64,000 nt of DNA, taken from NCBI RefSeq assembly GCF_963678635.1, contig NC_087065.1, positions 48,995,011-49,059,010 on the forward strand, written 5' to 3'. Positions 23,857 through 35,107 of the stretch are shown piece by piece (the first letter of the stretch is position 1; every line of letters begins with the position of its first letter). The DNA comes from Symsagittifera roscoffensis. Taxonomy: Eukaryota > Xenacoelomorpha > Acoela > Convolutidae. Below the pieces are notes generated by a model that worked only from the letters and a program-made list of their open reading frames with translations, did no database searches and had not been told where the DNA came from. The translations under genes were made by a program, and so were the position numbers.

Positions 23857-25199
23857 AGGTTTTTATGAATTAAATATTTTTCAAACTAACTAATTCAGAA
23901 TACAACTAACCATTTTGTTCAGTAATTTGTATTATCTTTAGTCTTCACATCACGATCACCTTTAAAACAAGAAAAGACGCATAAAAAAAATATTTTTTTT
24001 TCCTTAAACTCTATTAAACCAACAGCACTAAATGATGCAGTACGATTTAACTCAAAGTAGTAAATTCATTTCCAAATTATTTCCCCAAATGTAGTAAGTT
24101 TACATACGATGAAAATCATTTTATACTTTTCAATCCCAAAAGCAGTAAAATTTAATCTTACAAAGCAGTAAATTCATACAAATGAAATGCAGTACTAACT
24201 TTTTCTATAAACAGCTTAAAACTGGATAATTTATTGTTTTATTGAATATTGCCAAGTCTAAAAGAGAAAAAATAAAACATCAAAAAGTCGCAAGACAAAC
24301 CCAAACCAAAAACAATTTGATTTTTGAGAAAAAGACACAACCAACGAAACAAAAAGAAAACAAAAAATAATATAACATAAAAGTCAACACAAAACAGGAC
24401 CCCTTACAAAACCAGTCCGAAATCAAACTCCCATTCCTGGCCTAACCCACCAGAGAGGACGTCCTGAGCATGCTCTATAGCCGGCCTAACCCACCGTGCT
24501 ACATGCACGCTTTGTGAACACATCACTATTTTTGACAAGAGGTACTCAAGTGTGAGTAACTCTTAAAAATAACTGAACTAAAACTGAAACGCTTTTGCGA
24601 AAACAATTAATCAAAATCATAACTAAAAAAATAGAACTAACAAAATTTTATAAAATGTAAACTATAATATGCAATTATGCAGTACATAGATCACAAACAA
24701 CCACAAAAATAAGCATCCAAACACTGGAAGACCCCATCAAACTCAACCTACAGGATGGCTAAACACAACTGACATGCCGCTCACAATCACGACTCATAAA
24801 GGATTTAGAGTACGACTTGACTTCGCAGAAAAGGACTTCATTGAATCAGACCAATGACCACCTCGATGTTCAAGTATACGTACAGATGCGAGTTACAAGG
24901 CATCCCCTCCAAACACGATCTTCACGCCATTCCCAAACTAGATCGAAACACAGTTCTCCACAACCAATCAAGAACAGACGATCATAGCAAACCAAATTGA
25001 AATCAGATTGATTTCGTTGACAGTCATAGTCTTTGTCAAACGATAACTAACAACTTCCTATCGATGACTCCAACTTCTTGGAGCTTTCGTCTCCAAGAAC
25101 AAAACAGGAAATGAAGCTCGCCAGATAACAGCGACCAACATCCATCCTTCATTACAGATAGAAGATCTAAGATTCAAAACACTGTAAACCCCGGATGGG
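23857..25199. other. Retroelement 3' non-coding region, copy B
   Basis: Full-length 3' non-coding DNA from ORF3 to the polypurine-like CCGGATGGG just before the truncated LTR. It holds the AGTA-word cluster (about 24038-24195) and the AGGACGTCCT palindrome patch. No gene is seen. Confidence 0.75.
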
Positions 25200-25414
25200 T
25201 GGATCCACATATAAACTTGATATATTATTAGTTATAAATTGGATATTTTATTTCTATAAAATATTTAATGTTAACCAATCACAATCCATCTAACTAGCAA
25301 CTCACTTATTTGTAAGTGCTGAAATTACTTCTATTTTCATCACCAGAGAGATTTGAAATTTACTTAGAAGTTAGTTTCCTCTCCAAGATAACTTTAGCAA
25401 TCGCAATTAACCAG
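25200..25414 (+). repeat. Truncated internal LTR, unit B
   Basis: Starts TGGATCCACATATAAAC and aligns with the first ~215 bases of the outer LTRs, stopping at the equivalent of GCAATAAGCCAG. It is then fused directly to the PR-RT spacer (AAGTAGCATATCGAGTC, equivalent to about 11090). The 3' half of the LTR, the leader, gag and protease are missing at this join. Confidence 0.88.
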
Positions 25415-26202
25415 AAGTAGCATATCGAGTCAATAATATACTACAATTACTAGATATATGTCAATCCACAATTCTGGATGAAGAATGATCAATAAACAAA
25501 ATAATAAGCAGCGAAAAAAGAAACACTGAATACTTCACAAAAACAACATATTTTAAACCAACGTTTAAAATATCACATTATACGGAAGAACAACAAAAGT
25601 TTCTAACAACGTTTAGTTTTCAACATTACCAAATAACACAAAAATAATTCGATAAATTAGCCAAACTATTATTAAAACTTCCAGCAGTTTATGCAACATC
25701 AATATTCGATGTTGGAAAAATTAGTTCACCACTACATTTACCTTTAAAACCTGACGCAGTTTTCAAAAAACAAAGAGCAAGTAAAGTACCGATTTACTTA
25801 CAAGATAAAGTAAACAGACTACTTGACAATTTAGAACAATATGAAATTATATTACCAGTAAACCAAGAAGAAGAACCAAAAGGTAGCACCTTTATCAACC
25901 CAGTTATCATCCTAGCTAACGGAGAATCGCTAAAAATCGTTCTAGATGCTAGATACCTCAATTCACTAATTGACGAAACTAAATGTAATTGGCCCATTGA
26001 ACCTATTCAAGTAATTCTAACAAAAATAATTGATAAATATTTCACAACCGCAGATATGAATAGTGCATACAATCAAATGACACTAGATGAACAATCACGA
26101 CAATTAACACAATTTGTTATTGAAAATCACAAATACACGCAATTCAGAAACTTCAACCACCCACAAATAAAAAGAAAATCCAAGAATTCCTTGGAATGTT
26201 AA
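25415..26202 (+). pseudogene. pol: Reverse transcriptase N-terminal half, unit B
   Basis: After a short spacer with frameshifts, a frame open from 25648 to the TAA at 26200-26202 encodes the RT fingers and palm. It includes INPVIILANGESLKIVLDARYLN and motif A, FTTADMNSAYNQM, with the catalytic Asp codon at 26053-26055. The YxDD catalytic motif B/C region is absent: after HKYTQFRNF the sequence jumps to connection-domain sequence, in another frame. The frame has no ATG, as expected inside a polyprotein. Enzymatically dead. Confidence 0.85.
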
Positions 26203-26886
26203 ATTTCTTAAGTAAATATGTATACAAAATGCAATTATACTTAAGACCTTTCTATAACATCCTTAGACAAGAAAAAACTTCAAATGGACTACCGAACATC
26301 AAATAAGATTCGAAGAAATTGAAAAATTGTTAACAGAACAAATATCAAACACAATCCCAGATCCAAATCAACAATTTTACACAATGTGCCATGCTTCAAA
26401 CTTTGACATCGGCGCAGCATTGCTACAATCACCCAGTGGAACAAACAAAATGAATCTTATATCAGCAAATTCTTGCTTATTTACACAAGCTGAACTATGA
26501 CTCTCTACTCTCATGAGAGAATGCACAGCTATAATATACACACTTACCAAAAATGAATTTCTAATACTTGGATCTAAACATCCAACAGTTCTATTTACAG
26601 ATCATAAACCTATAATATTTCTTTTTACACAGAAATCAAACCCAAACCATAGAGCTTATAGATTTCAATTAATTCTAATGAAATTCCCAAACTTACATAT
26701 AGTTTGGACAGCAGGAAAAAAAACCTTGCATTACCAGATACATTAAGTCGAAATACGCCACCTGAACTACTTACACGAAAAATTACAGTTGAAATACCAA
26801 AACATATTAATTTCTATCGCGCATCACCCCGACTAGAATGCAAATACGCAGTAAAAACTGATTTTGATCAACTACAAATAAATTAA
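26155..26886 (+). pseudogene. pol: RT connection and RNase H, unit B (broken)
   Basis: The connection domain has IQEFLGMLNFLSKYVYKM, then FYNILRQEK, as in Ty3 elements. RNase H follows with CHASNFDIGAALLQ, RECTAIIYTL, LFTDHKPI and a broken version of the LPDTLSRN end. The first catalytic Asp of RNase H (normally in the D-A-S motif) is His here (CAT at 26390-26392). Two extra A's near 26720 break the frame in this copy, leaving a C-terminal piece at 26704-26886. Confidence 0.82.
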
Positions 26887-27180
26887 TTACAACATTTTTC
26901 AGTCTACTTAGATTGCCAAAATAATCACTATGAAGTTGATTTATTAGGCACATCTAATTTTAAACCAATTCCATACTCACAATGGATAAAAAATAATAGT
27001 CAACAAAAAAAAATAAAACAACAACCGCATAAAAAAAGACCTTTTTCCATTAATTGAAAAAAAAATTGACCGATAAAATAAATTTATCAGGACCACAAAC
27101 AAATGATTCAAAATAAACAATAAATCAAGTTTTTGACCTCCATGACCCACTTGACACAATTCCCCTATCAAAACTAGAAA
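26887..27180. other. RNase H-integrase linker, unit B
   Basis: A decayed polyprotein linker reading LQHFSVYLDCQNNHYEVDLLGTS-like peptides in one frame, followed by A-rich stretches with stops. No separate gene. Confidence 0.5.
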
Positions 27181-27640
27181 TTGACAATATTTTTCTCCCC
27201 CCAACAGAAAAAAAATACACTTGAACTTTTAAAAAAATATCGAAACTTCGACCCAGTGATTAGACAAATAAAATCATGGCGCAAATATAAAACTAAGCCA
27301 GTAAAAGCTGATACCAGAATTTTAGGAAACAAAACACTCCTCCGATATTTCCGAAAATTTAATAACACAACAATCAATGAAAAAACAGATCTTTTAGAAG
27401 ATCAATTAAATGATTCTAAAGTTCCCTGTCTTCCTTTAAATATGATACTAATAGCTTTTAACATCTCCCATACACAAAATACAAAAGGACACTCAGGATC
27501 AGAACAAACATACTCAAACTTTACACAAAATTTTTATTTCCCAAATGCACCAATTTGGATAAAAGTATTATGCAACGATTGTATAATATTTCAATTGAAC
27601 AAACCCTATCCAAATCAAAAACAAATAGCACAGAAACAAA
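27181..27640 (+). pseudogene. pol: Integrase N-terminus, unit B (truncated)
   Basis: The frame from 27181 carries the HHCC zinc-finger region: SHTQNTKGHSG, then VLCNDCIIFQLNKP, in which the second Cys of the C-x2-C pair is followed by Phe rather than Cys. At 27631-27640 the integrase stops and the frame runs into ORF3 sequence of unit C (GGTCCACC...), so the apparent 195-residue product is a chimera created by the tandem join. Confidence 0.85.
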
Positions 27641-29066
27641 GGTCCACCAACAACTCCTCCGATAATATTCAAGTTTTCGAAGAACTAGATAGTTTCATAA
27701 CACTCCAACAACAATTGCTATCTCTCCACACCCTAACTATTCACCAATTATCATCAACAATAACATGATCAAATCCACAAACACCCACACCAATTTCAGA
27801 TTATACTCCATCATTAGCTCATTCATCCACTTCAACAGAATCATCCAATAGTACTAACCGTGCTTATAGAACTTTTAAACGTAAATTCCCAAATCACCCA
27901 TTCTCATTCAAACCCGGAACCGCCCGAGAATATATCAACCACCCAGACCACACCAATACTACGAATTTTTTTCAAATAACCCTACCTTTATTTCCCCAAT
28001 TTACACTAAATCAATCCGACTCTAACCCTGAACCACGTCACTTTGTAGATGAACATGTATTAATACCCACACTTCATTGGTCAGCTTATTATAATTTCAC
28101 TGACCCCCTTACGCTACCACTCTATAACACCACTATCGATATTGAAAGGAACAAAGACGAATTATTCAGATTAACCACAGCACTCACTCCCCGACAATTC
28201 ACATATGTAGGATTTAAAAAATTAATAAAAACATTCACTGCACCCCGCGCTATTGACGACTCAATTGAATATTACAATCATAACATCATCAGATCTAATC
28301 AAGACCAATTTCGTGACAACGATAAATTCGCAAATCCACAAATCCCAGAAGTTTTTTATTAAATCATCATACATATTCACACTTAACATACTAGATAAAA
28401 ATCATGATCACATTATTTCAGAAGCACTATCAGACATTCAAGCGTATGAATCCTTTCACGAAAAATTTCAAAAATTTTCACTAACCTCCCTGACACCAAA
28501 AGAACGCGAGTTGCACTGCTCACATGACATCATGTTGAGAACTAAGCAAACAAATACTTATATTTATTATCGCTTAATCCAAAATCATTTTCCTTTACAC
28601 ACACCATCACGGCAACCTCACCACAGATTTCAGTTCATTAATTCCAAATACAGCTCACCATTTTTTCTAAACTTCACGTATTGCATTAAAAATACTAACT
28701 TCCAAGGCATCCTCCGGAATTATGATCCCGTCACTCAAATGTATATATTTTGTCCGCTCACGAAGACCTTCAACGACGAAGAATCCCGACCTCTGATCAT
28801 TCCGCATGAATATATTCAACCCATAGAAGTACCCATTTTAGAATTCACCCATAACACTAAATACAATCATAAAATAAATATATCTAATCCAAAACACACC
28901 TCATGAATTGGCAGTAGGCACCGAAGAACTAAAAACCATAAAAGTACTGCAATTGCTTTGGCCACAGCTGCAAACTAAAAATATAAAACGCATACTAGCA
29001 AAACTACTAACCACCTCAGACGCTATTCACGACATTTTCCCTCACGGCTTTTTCCCAGACGACTAA
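27641..29066 (+). pseudogene. ORF3, copy C (5'-truncated, broken)
   Basis: Almost identical to copy B: same truncation point, same internal TGA (about 27766-27768), same one-base loss. The domain frame is 28253-28906 and the tail ends at 29064-29066. It differs by scattered substitutions, such as Lys-Phe-Ser for Thr-Phe-Ser after the FHEKFQ motif. Confidence 0.7.
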
Positions 29067-30408
29067 AGGTTTTTATGAATTAAATATTTTTCAAACTAAC
29101 TAATTCAGAATAGAACTAACCATTTTGTTCAGTGATTTGTATTATCTTTAGTCTTCACATCACGATCACCTTTAAAACAAGAAAAGACGCATAAAAAAAT
29201 ATTTTTTTTCCTTAAACTCAATTAAACCAACAGCACTAAATGATGCAGTAAGAGTTAACTCAAAGTAGTATATTCATTTCTAAATTATTTCCCCAAATGT
29301 AGTAAGTTTACATACGATGAAAATCATTTTATACTTTTCAATCCCAAAAGCAGTAAAATTTAATCTTACAAAGCAGTAAATTCATACAAAAGAAATGCAG
29401 TACTAACTTTTTCTATAAACAGCTTAAAACTGGATAATTTATTCTTTTATTGAATATTGCCAAGTCTAAAAGAGAAAAAAATAAAACATCAAAAAGTCGC
29501 AAGACAAACCCAAACCAAAAACAATTTGATTTTTGAGAAAAAGACACAACCAACGAAACAAAAAGAAAACAAAAAATAATATAACATAAAAGTCAACACA
29601 AAACAGGACCCCTTACAAAACCAGTCCGAAATCAAACTCCCATTCCTGGCCTAACCCACCAGAGAGGACGTCCTGAGCATGCTCTATAGCCGGCCTAACC
29701 CACCGTGCTACATGCACGCTTTGTGAACACATCACTATTTTTGACAAGAGGTACTCAAGTGTGAGTAACTCTTAAAAATAACTGAACTAAAACTGAAACG
29801 CTTTTGCGAAAACAATTAATCAAAATCATAACTAAAAAAATAGAACTAACAAAATTTTATAAAATGTAAACTATAATATGCAATTATGCAGTACATAGAT
29901 CACAAACAACCACAAAAACGAGCATCCAAAGACTGGAAGACCCCATCAAACTCAACCTACAGGATGGCTAAACACAACTGACATGCCGCTCACAATCACG
30001 ACTCATAAAGGATTTAGAGTACGACTTGACTTCGCAGAAAAGGACTTCATTGAATCAGACCAATGACCACCTCGATGTTCAAGTATACGTACAGATGCGA
30101 GTTACAAGGCATCCCCTCCAAACACGATCTTCACGCCATTCCCAAACTAGATCGAAACACAGTTCTCCACAACCAATCAAGAACAGACGATCATAGCAAA
30201 CCAAATTGAAATCAGATTGATTTCGTTGACAGTCATAGTCTTTGTCAAACGATAACTAACAACTTCCTATCGATGACTCCAACTTCTTGGAGCTTTCGTC
30301 TCCAAGAACAAAACAGGAAATGAAGCTCGCCAGATAACAGCGACCAACATCCATCCTTCATTACAGATAGAAGATCTAAGATTCAAAACACTGTAAACCC
30401 CGGATGGG
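29067..30408. other. Retroelement 3' non-coding region, copy C
   Basis: As in copy B: AGTA-word cluster, palindrome patch, and CCGGATGGG just before the truncated LTR. No gene is seen. Confidence 0.75.
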
Positions 30409-30623
30409 TGGATCCACATATAAACTTGATATATTATTAGTTATAAATTGGATATTTTATTTCTATAAAATATTTAATGTTAACCAATCACAATCCATCT
30501 AACTAGCAACTCACTTATTTGTAAGTGCTGAAATTACTTCTATTTTCATCACCAGAGAGATTTGAAATTTACTTAGAAGTTAGTTTCCTCTCCAAGATAA
30601 CTTTAGCAATCGCAATTAACCAG
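30409..30623 (+). repeat. Truncated internal LTR, unit C
   Basis: Identical in extent to 25200-25414, with the same fusion to the PR-RT spacer. The join therefore existed before the 5.2 kb duplication. Confidence 0.88.
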
Positions 30624-31411
30624 AAGTAGCATATCGAGTCAATAATATACTACAATTACTAGATATATGTCAATCCACAATTCTGGATGAAGAATGATCA
30701 ATAAACAAAATAATAAGCAGCGAAAAAAGAAACACTGAATACTTCACAAAAACAACATATTTTAAACCAACGTTTAAAATATCACATTATACGGAAGAAC
30801 AACAAAAGTTTCTAACAACGTTTAGTTTTCAACATTACCAAATAACACAAAAATAATTCGATAAATTAGCCAAACTATTATTAAAACTTCCAGCAGTTTA
30901 TGCAACATCAATATTCGATGTTGGAAAAATTAGTTCACCACTACATTTACCTTTAAAACCTGACGCAGTTTTCAAAAAACAAAGAGCAAGTAAAGTACCG
31001 ATTTACTTACAAGATAAAGTAAACAGACTACTTGACAATTTAGAACAATATGAAATTATATTACCAGTAAACCAAGAAGAAGAACCAAAAGGTAGCACCT
31101 TTATCAACCCAGTTATCATCCTAGCTAACGGAGAATCGCTAAAAATCGTTCTAGATGCTAGATACCTCAATTCACTAATTGACGAAACTAAATGTAATTG
31201 GCCCATTGAACCTATTCAAGTAATTCTAACAAAAATAATTGATAAATATTTCACAACCGCAGATATGAATAGTGCATACAATCAAATGACACTAGATGAA
31301 CAATCACGACAATTAACACAATTTGTTATTGAAAATCACAAATACACGCAATTCAGAAACTTCAACCACCCACAAATAAAAAGAAAATCCAAGAATTCCT
31401 TGGAATGTTAA
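30624..31411 (+). pseudogene. pol: Reverse transcriptase N-terminal half, unit C
   Basis: As in unit B: open from about 30857 to the stop at 31409-31411, with motif A FTTADMNSAYNQM and no YxDD. The internal deletion is shared with unit B, so no complete RT exists anywhere in the element. Confidence 0.85.
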
Positions 31412-32084
31412 ATTTCTTAAGTAAATATGTATACAAAATGCAATTATACTTAAGACCTTTCTATAACATCCTTAGACAAGAAAAAACTTCAAATGGACTA
31501 CCGAACATCAAATAAGATTCGAAGAAATTGAAAAATTGTTAACAGAACAAATATCAAACACAATCCCAGATCCAAATCAACAATTTTACACAATGTGCCA
31601 TGCTTCAAACTTTGACATCGGCGCAGCATTGCTACAATCACCCAGTGGAACAAACAAAATGAATCTTATATCAGCAAATTCTTGCTTATTTACACAAGCT
31701 GAACTATGACTCTCTACTCTCATGAGAGAATGCACAGCTATAATATACACACTTACCAAAAATGAATTTCTAATACTTGGATCTAAACATCCAACAGTTC
31801 TATTTACAGATCATAAACCTATAATATTTCTTTTTACACAGAAATCAAACCCAAACCATAGAGCTTATAGATTTCAATTAATTCTAATGAAATTCCCAAA
31901 CTTACATATAGTTTGGACAGCAGGAAAAAACCTTGCATTACCAGATACATTAAGTCGAAATACGCCACCTGAACGAAAAATTACAGTTGAAATACCAAAA
32001 CATATTAATTTCTATCGCGCATCACCCCGACTAGAATGCAAATACGCAGTAAAAACTGATTTTGATCAACTACAAATAAATTAA
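31364..32084 (+). pseudogene. pol: RT connection and RNase H, unit C
   Basis: The connection domain is followed by RNase H. The frame 31722-32084 includes RECTAIIYTL, LFTDHKPI, WTAGKNLALPDTLSRN and continues to the stop. The first catalytic position is His instead of Asp (CAT at about 31599-31601), and a stop (TGA near 31706-31708) lies between the first two motifs. Better preserved than unit B but still inactive. Confidence 0.83.
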
Positions 32085-32378
32085 TTACAACATTTTTCAG
32101 TCTACTTAGATTGCCAAAATAATCACTATGAAGTTGATTTATTAGGCACATCTAATTTTAAACCAATTCCATACTCACAATGGATAAAAAATAATAGTCA
32201 ACAAAAAAAAATAAAACAACAACCGCATAAAAAAAGACCTTTTTCCATTAATTGAAAAAAAAATTGACCGATAAAATAAATTTATCAGGACCACAAACAA
32301 ATGATTCAAAATAAACAATATATCAAGTTTTTGACCTCCATGACCCACTTGACACAATTCCCCTATCAAAACTAGAAA

Positions 32379-34139
32379 TTGACAATATTTTTCTCCCCCC
32401 AACAGAAAAAAAATACACTTGAACTTTTAAAAAAATATCGAAACTTCGACCCAGTGATTAGACAAATAAAATCATGGCGCAAATATAAAACTAAGCCAGT
32501 AAAAGCTGATACCAGAATTTTAGGAAACAAAACACTCCTCCGATATTTCCGAAAATTTAATAACACAACAATCAATGAAAAAACAGATATTTTAGAAGAT
32601 CAATTAAATGATTCTAAAGTTCCCTGTCTTCCTTTAAATATGATACTAATAGCTTTTAACATCTCCCATACACAAAATACAAAAGAACACTCAGGATCAG
32701 AACAAACATACTCAAACTTTACACAAAATTTTTATTTCCCAAATGCACCAATTTGGATAAAAGTATTATGCAACGATTGTATAATATGTCAATTGAACAA
32801 ACCCTATCCAAATCAAAAACAAATAGCACAGAAACAAGATTTCAAAGGACAAAGTTTATATTTTAACCATCGCATTTCATTCGATACAAAAGGACCAATT
32901 TCACCATCTTCTGAAGGAAACTCCTACATTATGGTCATTTTTGACGCATTCACACATTATGTAGCACTCAACCCAGTACCCAGCTTATTACGCATACACA
33001 ACACTTTACGAACATTGGATAGCTAAATTCGGACCACCAGAAATACTAGTCACAGATAATGGAACAGAATTCATTAACAGCGAAATCATCACATTATGCC
33101 ACCTATATAACATTAAACAAAAACCACGTACATCTCATGCACCTTGGACAAATGGATTAGTTGAAGGTATGAACCGTTCACTACATGAATATCTTAGATG
33201 CATCATTAATGGAAATGATACACGATATACCGAATTGTCAACAGATGTAAAATTATTCCCATTATCCTATAGTTCACAAAATACAACAACTTTAGAAATG
33301 TCACCATACGAAATGGTGTTTAATCAAAAGCCACGAAAACCAATCATGTTACAGCAAATGCTCATAAAAATGCACAAGGTTATTGTCAACCCAACAAATA
33401 TTCAATTTGTTATAACCTACCCTTACGCACACATGATGAAGACCACCTTCATCATCCACAATTTTTGAAATTAGCTTCCAGTACACATACCGGATGGATT
33501 TTAAAAAGAGATAAAAAACACAAAGAAATCTACCAAAAAGTAACAAAAAAATTGTTACAAAGGCAAAATATAAATAACCAAATTAATTCACGCTTCATGC
33601 CAGCTACAGACTTAAAAATTAGAACACTTGTTTTGATACCTAATTTTAATACACAAAAAGGAATATCCAAAAAATTACAACCACTTCGAAAAGGACCATA
33701 CCAAATAATTGATAAACCTACTGAAGTAACAAACAAACTTACTGACTCCAGCAAGAAGGAAATCATACAACACCGTAACAACCTTTTACCTTATTATCCA
33801 AAGGAATACGCACTTCGCGAATTAACTCAATTATATATTTTCACAGGTTTACACATCGTTCAAAATAACCCACAAATAGAACAAAATCAAAACCTTAATA
33901 CTACCAAAAATACAAAAACATTTCAACAGCAAAATATAGATCCTCAAAGATCAAACACACCAAAACCACAAATACCTCAAACAGAAATAAAAAATATAAA
34001 ATTAACAGAAAAAATTTTACCACAGGATCAAGAACAAAAATCCGAACATATAGAATCATCACGTCTTAGAAGTCAACCACAAAAAAACTATAAAACAATC
34101 ATCCCACAATCTAAAAATTTAGAGAAAGTTGAATTTTAG
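32379..34139 (+). pseudogene. pol: Integrase, most complete copy (frameshifted)
   Basis: N-terminal zinc finger (SHTQNTKEHSG ... VLCNDCIICQLNKP; the two His and C-x2-C are present). Catalytic core residues are all visible: Asp in ISFDTKGP (32883-32885), Asp in LVTDNGTEFIN (33055-33057) and Glu in NGLVEGMNRS (33163-33165). The last two are 35 residues apart (DD35E). A frameshift near 32975 separates the first Asp from the others, and another near 33350 precedes the C-terminus. The last frame, 33465-34139, has the GPY/F module RKGPYQIIDKPTEV and a long Gln/Asn/Lys-rich tail ending LEKVEF. The GPY/F module supports Ty3/gypsy affinity. Confidence 0.9.
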
Positions 34140-34945
34140 AAACAACCTTGATTTAAGATTAAGGTAAAGTTTCTTTTAAATCACTTTACACCTTCACATT
34201 TCTGTAAAATCATGCTGAAAATAACCTCGATCAATTCTAGTTTAAATTCAGGCAATAGAAATTGTTCAAATTGTCACCTTTCTATCTCTAACACAAACTT
34301 ATTTAGCCGACAGAAGTTGATCTCCAGGCATATCTATATAGATAACTTGACAACCTCCAGGTCAAAAATAAGCAACTTGCTAAAAATTGACAACTAAAAC
34401 AAACACTACTTCAATATTATAACTCTCCCCTATCAGATTATGCAAAAATCAACAATATTCAGACCTCAAAAGAACCCCAACCAAAAATGGCAAATTAGCC
34501 TAAAGTAAAAAATACCCATGATCATATGGCCTAAAGAACAAGTATTTCAAAGATACCCCCATTTATCCAACAAATGAAAACATTACTATGAAGACCTCCC
34601 GAACACCGAAAAAAATGCCCTCAACAATTTTTGACAAAACACAACCCACTTGTCAAAAAATCAAAAAATAATCTAACCACACTTTGAAAAATTTTCGACG
34701 AACAAATCACTTATTAAATGATTCTTTCCATAACAGTTGATCACATAAAACAAAAACTTCTAAACCTCTTCACAAAAATTTTCAATCTATTTCAATTTTT
34801 GATATACTTTTTCATTGAAACTTTTGAATTAATAAGAATAATTTCTATAATTTTTTGCAATCTTTTTTAAATTTTCTATTCCCTATTTGAAATATATCTC
34901 CAACTCTCCCAAATCCACAGGTACGAATACGTATAATCTATCTAA
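34140..34945. other. AT-rich spacer between pol and env, copy 2
   Basis: No gene-like frame. It aligns with 15116-16027, with several small indels. Splice signals for env may lie here but are not identifiable by eye. Confidence 0.55.
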
Positions 34946-35107
34946 ATGATACGAACTATTTTCAGTCGAACAGATATTTTTCTTTTATTGATTATTTTCC
35001 TCACATTTTTAATCTCCGTCATCATGAAAATGTGCAAATGTATAAAAAAGGCAATAGTCACCTTTGCCCTAGCAACTATTCTCTTTCTACTTTTTATTGA
35101 AGAATAA
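34946..35107 (+). CDS. Small two-helix hydrophobic ORF before env, copy 2
   Basis: ATG at 34946 to TAA 35105-35107: 53 residues with two hydrophobic stretches (FLLLIIFLTFLISVI and AIVTFALATILFLLFI) separated by a short basic Cys-containing loop, KMCKCIKK. In copy 1 the equivalent of the stop codon reads through to YYKKHKFSCKN before stopping, so the ancestral product may have been about 65 residues. It could be a small membrane protein of the element or an env signal/anchor segment joined by splicing. No family is recognised. The same arrangement occurs in both env copies. Confidence 0.45.
   Translation: MIRTIFSRTDIFLLLIIFLTFLISVIMKMCKCIKKAIVTFALATILFLLFIEE

Larger units (their letters stand above)
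22431..27640 (+). repeat. 5.2 kb tandem unit B
   Basis: The first of two near-identical head-to-tail units. The order is: ORF3 from its middle, 3' non-coding, truncated LTR, PR-RT spacer, RT, RNase H, integrase N-terminus. It is offset 5209-5210 bases from unit C over most of its length. An extra 12 bases near 26768 and two extra A's near 26720 make it slightly longer. It begins at GGTCCACCAACAACTCC and ends in CAGAAACAAA, just before the same GGTCCACC word. Confidence 0.9.
27641..32837 (+). repeat. 5.2 kb tandem unit C
   Basis: The second near-identical unit, with the same contents as unit B. Where unit B ends at CAGAAACAAA and returns to ORF3, unit C continues into the rest of integrase, then env. 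It lacks the 12 base and 2 base insertions of unit B in RNase H and is the better preserved of the two. Confidence 0.9.
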
